From positions 15,292,184-15,356,183 of the forward strand of contig OW121755.1 of NCBI GenBank assembly GCA_933228765.1: DNA of 64,000 nucleotides. Reading direction: 5' to 3'. The translations under genes and the position numbers were made by a program. Source of the DNA: Miltochrista miniata (Eukaryota; Arthropoda; Insecta; Lepidoptera; Erebidae). Each line of letters opens with the position of its first letter. The stretch's first letter is position 1. The notes under the pieces are model-generated. The model did not search any database. It saw only the letters and a list, made by a program, of their open reading frames with translations, and was not told the origin of the DNA. Below, piece after piece: positions 60,041 to 64,000 of this stretch.

Positions 60041-60114
60041 AAGGGTGACCATGATTTACGTTGCGTCGACGAGATATTCCCAAAAAAAAAATTGAACCGA
60101 ATTCATACAAATCC

Positions 60115-60310
60115 TTTAAAATATTTACCTAGCACAAAGTTATTATTTTGATTTACCAGATTTTATTCAATATCATATTGAAGTCGGCGCCAAGTAAACC
60201 CATAGGTATAGGTAGGTAGGTATTATTAATGGCAACAACTTCCATATTAAATTGAATAAAATCTGATAAATCAAAATACATATCACTATGTGCTAGGTAT
60301 ATTTTTAAGG
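60115..60310. repeat. Inverted repeat with ~65-bp arms
   Basis: TACCTAGCACAAAGT and ATTTTGATTTACCAGATTTT (60123-60170) are mirrored by AAAATCTGATAAATCAAAAT and ACTATGTGCTAGGTATA (60257-60305), with AT-rich DNA between. Probably a MITE. Confidence 0.75.
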
Positions 60311-60785
60311 ATTAGTATGAAGTCGGTTCTATTGTTTAATTATTTTTTTATTATTATTTTAAGTGACGGGTAGACCGATAAGTATATCTATCTAGGTGTA
60401 AAGTTCTCATCAACACAAATCAATCAAGCCGAAACACAAGGTAACTGCTGTAAATCGTTAAGAAATTCCCTCAACTGTCTTTCGGTTCCATCATCATATC
60501 GACTCCAGACCTTTATTAAATTGTAGTAGGTATACTTACTTATTAAAGTACTTAATCAAAAAGTTAGCAAACGCACTAGTTGTCCCAACAATTTTCGGTG
60601 GTTGCCCTCGATTTCTCCTGGATCCCAGCATCAGATCTTGATACCCTGGATATGGGACCACCTCAGAAGTAACTTCATTCAAACAAAAAATATCAAAATC
60701 GGCGCCGCTATCGCGTAATACTTATACATAAAAAAAACATAGCGTACGAATTGAGAACCTCCTCTTTTTTGAAGTCGGTTAATAA
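60311..60785. repeat. Lepidopteran 'gaagtcggtt' dispersed repeat region
   Basis: Contains TGGATCCCAGCATCAGATC, AATCGGCGCCGCTATCGCG and GAGAACCTCCTCTTTTTTGA ending AAGTCGGTTAATAAG, a word order common in moth genomes. AAGTCGG also occurs at 60181 and 60320. Class unresolved. Confidence 0.55.
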
Positions 60786-60884
60786 GACTTTTTAATGTCA
60801 CGTATATTGCTATACTTTTAATCGTAAAAAGCAAATAGTTGTAGTCCCTTGGTTTGAATTTGAATAGAGAAGTTTACTTCTAGG

Positions 60885-61158
60885 ATATAAATAAATAAAT
60901 ATTCACGGACATCTCACACAACGCTATCTGATCTCAAAGTAAGCTAGGAATAACCTGCTTGTGTTATGGGTATCCACGATCCACCAAGGATATTAATACT
61001 TATATACTTTTAAATACATACATATTATACATAGAAACACCCAGACTCTTGAGACAAACATTTATGGCTCACACAAATATTTGTCTCCGGTGGGAATCGA
61101 ACCCACGACCTCCAGCGCCGCAGGCGGTATCTCTACCGACTGTGCCACAGAGGCAGTC
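60885..61158 (-). mobile_element. tRNA-derived SINE, minus strand
   Basis: The head (minus strand from about 61158) has an A-box-like TGGCACAGTCGG (61136-61147) and a perfect B box GGTTCGATTCC (61093-61103), as in tRNA-derived RNA polymerase III promoters. The body has the words AACACAAGCAGGTTATTCC and GTGTGAGATGTCCGTGAATA and ends in (TTTA)n at 60885-60900. Body-only relatives lie at 3051-3180 and 10110-10198. Not a functional tRNA gene: no acceptor stem or cloverleaf continuation. Confidence 0.85.
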
Positions 61159-61249
61159 AAAGATAAGAAGATAAGAAAAAAAACACTCATCGATTGATTT
61201 ATATTTCAGTAAATGGTGATGATCACAATATAGGTACATATCCTACTAT

Positions 61250-61475
61250 CCTACTAATATTATAAATGTGAAAGTTTGTGAAGATGTTTGGATGTTTGGA
61301 TGTTTGTTACTCAATCACGCTCTAACGGCTGAATGGATCTGGCTGAAATTTGGTACAGGGATAGAGTATAGTCTGGAATAACACATAGGCTACTTTTTAT
61401 TCCGGGAAAATGTTCCTACGGGAAGCGGGAACGGGAACCAAATTTCACGCGGGCGAAGCCGCGCGCATCAGCTAG
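61250..61475 (+). mobile_element. Non-autonomous Helitron, 226 bp
   Basis: Starts TCCTACTAATATTATAAATG and ends with hairpin CGCGGGCGAAGCCGCG followed about 10 bases later by CTAG. It is inserted between A (61249) and T (61476). TC...CTRR termini, a subterminal 3' hairpin and A/T insertion without duplication are Helitron hallmarks, and I recognise this family as widespread in Lepidoptera. Confidence 0.93.
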
Positions 61476-61552
61476 TATCCAGCCACCAGCACAATATAGG
61501 TATATAATGGGTAAGGTAAGGTAAGGCCGTTAGCGCAGCGAAGAACTATTGC

Positions 61553-61927
61553 GTCTTTGGCTGCATTCTACCGTATCTTTCACGGTGAGTGTTCTGAACT
61601 CTTCAACCTAATCCCGCCCACTCCTTCCCGAACAACGCCTGCTGGACAGAGGTGCCACTCTTACTTCGCTACAACTGAACGATTCAAAAGATCGTTTCTC
61701 TGTCGTACCATAAAAACTGGAACGGCCTGCCAGCGCACGTGTTTCCCTTCTCTTACCATCCTGGGTTCTTCAAGCGGAGCGTGAAGAGGCACATCATAGG
61801 GCCGCCAACTTGGGGGCCGCTTTCTATAGTCTTGCAGACTGGGACGGTGGCCCCCAATCGCTAGATGTTGCTGTGACTTTCCATCGGACGGCGGCATCAT
61901 TTTGGCGAGCCGAATATAAAAAAAAAC
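61553..61927 (+). pseudogene. CR1-like LINE 3' end, plus strand
   Basis: Encodes FYRIFHGECSELFNLIPP, then RFKRSFLCRTIKT; after a frameshift it ends in 3' UTR words CGCCAACTTGGGGGCCGC and TTTTGGCGAGCCGAATATA followed by A10. Sibling of 14182-14584 in the opposite orientation. 5'-truncated. Confidence 0.83.
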
Positions 61928-62973
61928 ATGAAGAGTTAAAGTGCAAGGTGATTTATCACTGACCTCAGCTCTGGCACCGACATTTACCTACTTAAATGTT
62001 AAAAATAGCTAATAATACCGGAAATGTAAATAAGCAAGATAAATAAAGCTTCTTTCACAACTATTACAATAAAACTTAGATCATCTAACCACAGGATGCG
62101 CCTTACTTAAGCATTGTTTTCTGCCATTGCACATGACCATTTGGTCTTTTGGCTTTATGAAAAGCCTGTACATCAGTACATCAATTTATATGATTAAACT
62201 AGTACATTACATTGTAGTTGACTGTACAATAACAATTAACACACAACAGCCATTACGCGTTTGTCGATTAATACATTTTTAAATGCAATGAAATTTTATA
62301 TGTCTTTGTGTTTCCCCCTTCACTTGTATGAAAACTGGCAGAATATTTTTGTATGCGGTGGTTCGCAAAGGCTAGTCCCGTGTTATATGGTCTAAGCAAT
62401 AAAACAAATGATATTTAAATAGATAAAACATATTAATACTTACTATAAACTATAAATCACATATTTTAAAATTCACAATTCGTTTTCGTAATAGTAAGAT
62501 TACAAATAAAATAGTAGATTTTTAACCGAGGTCAGGGTGGAAAGAATCAATTCCCGAGGTATTTAGACCGGCTATAGTCCGAGTCGGAATTGATTCTTTT
62601 GCCCGTGTTAAACTGTAAAAATGGTTCCTCAGGATTGTTCTTCACTGTACTCACTTTTTTCTTTCACTATAGTAACACTTTTCCTAGTATATGTACTTCA
62701 CTGATCTTGATGGTATTAGACAACCTTGACAAACATTGTGTCAGTATTAATTATATTTATGGTAACGAAACCATAGTGAGTTTCAATTTTTCGGTACACC
62801 GACATCTATCGAGGCACCGCGTAATAAAAATAACTTAACAAAACACTCTTCTTTTCATTTCGAATAAGAGAAAAATAAAGTAAAAGTAATAATATTCAAA
62901 TCTTAACATAAAAGATTATTACCTATTTTTATGAATTCTGTCACAGACAGATAAATAACAGATAATAATATTA
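61928..62973. other. AT-rich intergenic DNA
   Basis: One local inverted pair (AAAGAATCAATTCCCGAGG near 62540 and CGGAATTGATTCTTT near 62583). No gene supported. Confidence 0.4.
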
Positions 62974-63424
62974 CACTCTGTTAAAACTAGGATGATAATT
63001 TTGACAGCTCACGCCTATGAAGTATCGGATTTGTTTATGTCAAGTATACTTCAAAAAATTAACGTAGCACATAGACGAGTACCGCCCACTTATCCTAGTG
63101 AAGCGTATTCCAACAATACGGCACAATCGATCACAAACAAATAATTCGGATAAATCGAATTCATGTATATTTATTTAAATGCAAGTAATGTTAATAAGTA
63201 GGTATCCACAGTATTTTTTTGTAATATGATTAGCTAAGTATAATACAAACCATAATAATGCAATTATATTTACCTAATTACCCAAAATAATAAAAAACCG
63301 TTTTTTTGTAACTATCGATTTAATTTTTACGCAATCGATAATCGAATATATTCATTAACGATTGGACACTATGGGGTGCCCTATTTAGAGTTGTCAAAAT
63401 TATCATCCTAGTTTTAACAGAGTG
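62974..63424. mobile_element. 451-bp MITE with ~33-bp terminal inverted repeats
   Basis: Left end CACTCTGTTAAAACTAGGAT, continuing GATAATTTTGACA, is exactly inverted at the right end (63392-63424). TA on both sides (62972-62973, 63425-63426) suggests a Tc1/mariner-type target duplication. No ORF. The symmetry ATATTA|...|TAATAT extends a few bases further, so the exact terminus could shift. Confidence 0.88.
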
Positions 63425-63426
63425 TA

Positions 63427-64000
63427 ATATCCCGCCAATTCATGTCAACTTTTTAAATTTTAAATATGGAACTCACCGCGGAAGACCGGCAGCCGGTCCG
63501 TGTTAAAGGGGGCTAATTGTTGCAGCTTATTCCGCTCTAAGAAATTTGCGCTAAGTTCACACTGCACACTGGCTGTTTGGAAAGTCGCATGGCCGCAGCA
63601 TTTTTTAAAATTAGTTTTTTTTACATAAAACTCTTCACAGCGGACCTGACAGCAGTTCTATTTTAAGTTTCATTCCGGCCCTTAGGTAGGAAGTAATTTG
63701 TAGTTAAGTATGAGTTTTTCCCTCCCTAGGGAGTGAAACAGCATTTTCCACCCAATAATCAGATTAAGGAAACACTACTTTCCGAGTAGGAGAAATGAAA
63801 AAAATATTACTTATTTACGTTGCTGTAACGATTAAGATCGTAAACTAAATAAGCTTAGAAAAAGTAGTTTATTATAAAACTACACCAGATTTACGAGAGC
63901 AACAACATTAATATAACATGAAGTTTAATTAAACTATACTTTTTCACATAATTCAACAATCACAGTTCGTTTTCATATTACAATTACAATTAGAACTTAA
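63427..64000. other. AT-rich intergenic DNA to window end
   Basis: No gene or repeat recognised. Confidence 0.4.

Noticed and set aside
61080..61150. tRNA gene suggested by A and B boxes
   Set aside because: No complete cloverleaf, and the sequence continues into a SINE body with relatives elsewhere in the window.

Overview
The window looks like a gene-poor, transposon-dense stretch of a moth or butterfly (Lepidoptera) genome. The evidence is an AT-rich eukaryotic background and several dispersed repeats I recognise as lepidopteran: a non-autonomous Helitron ending in a GCGGGCGAAGCCGCG-type hairpin plus CTAG, tRNA-derived SINEs, the 'aaccgaccaagtgcgag' repeat, and RTE-, R1- and CR1-like LINE pieces. 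No rRNA, true tRNA gene, CRISPR or bacterial-type operon was seen. The only possible host gene is a weak pair of exon-like segments on the minus strand near 31.2-31.7 kb, with a GC-rich 5' region near 32.5 kb.

Layout. 0-1.4 kb: 5'-truncated R1-like LINE with a 15-bp target duplication. 1.8-3.8 kb: foldback element with a SINE in its loop. 5.6-8.9 kb: nearly intact APE-type LINE (minus strand, one in-frame stop, 11-bp target duplication) inserted into an older Jockey-like RT relic that resumes at 8.9-9.5 kb. 10-21 kb: AT-rich DNA with LINE scraps, lepidopteran repeats, a 949-bp foldback (17.76-18.71 kb) and strong hairpins. 21.7-28.1 kb: a large nested inverted-repeat structure holding two decayed LINEs. 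28-32.8 kb: mostly unique AT-rich DNA. 32.8-41.2 kb: a ~100-bp tandem array split by an intact Ty3/Gypsy LTR retrotransposon (33099-40587) with identical 919-bp LTRs, Gag, and Pol in the -1 frame behind an A_AAA_AAC slip site.

41516-59013 is a complete Polinton/Maverick (adintovirus-like) element of 17.5 kb. It has 160-bp terminal inverted repeats beginning AGTAGTGG and a perfect 6-bp target duplication (GGTAGA), and it lies inside an R1-like LINE 3' end. The plus strand carries packaging ATPase, two uncharacterised proteins, chromodomain integrase, a phospholipase-A2-like capsid-associated protein, adenain-like protease, penton-like minor capsid, a 49-residue basic protein, major capsid and a 164-residue protein. 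The minus strand carries protein-primed DNA polymerase B and several small proteins, one apparently spliced. The two sets converge at 48.61-48.86 kb. Two expression devices stand out. The protease frame has no upstream ATG but lies -1 to the phospholipase frame, which ends TCA_AAA_AAC_TAA, a canonical slip heptamer placed directly at the stop. Four consecutive late ORFs (penton, 49-aa, major capsid, 164-aa) are joined by ATGA start/stop overlaps.

59-64 kb: the remainder of the split LINE, a tandem array of palindromic ~170-bp units, an inverted repeat, a SINE, a Helitron, a CR1-like LINE tail and a TA-flanked MITE. Several layers of insertion can be ordered: satellite, then Gypsy; LINE, then Polinton, with an RTE fragment inside the Polinton.
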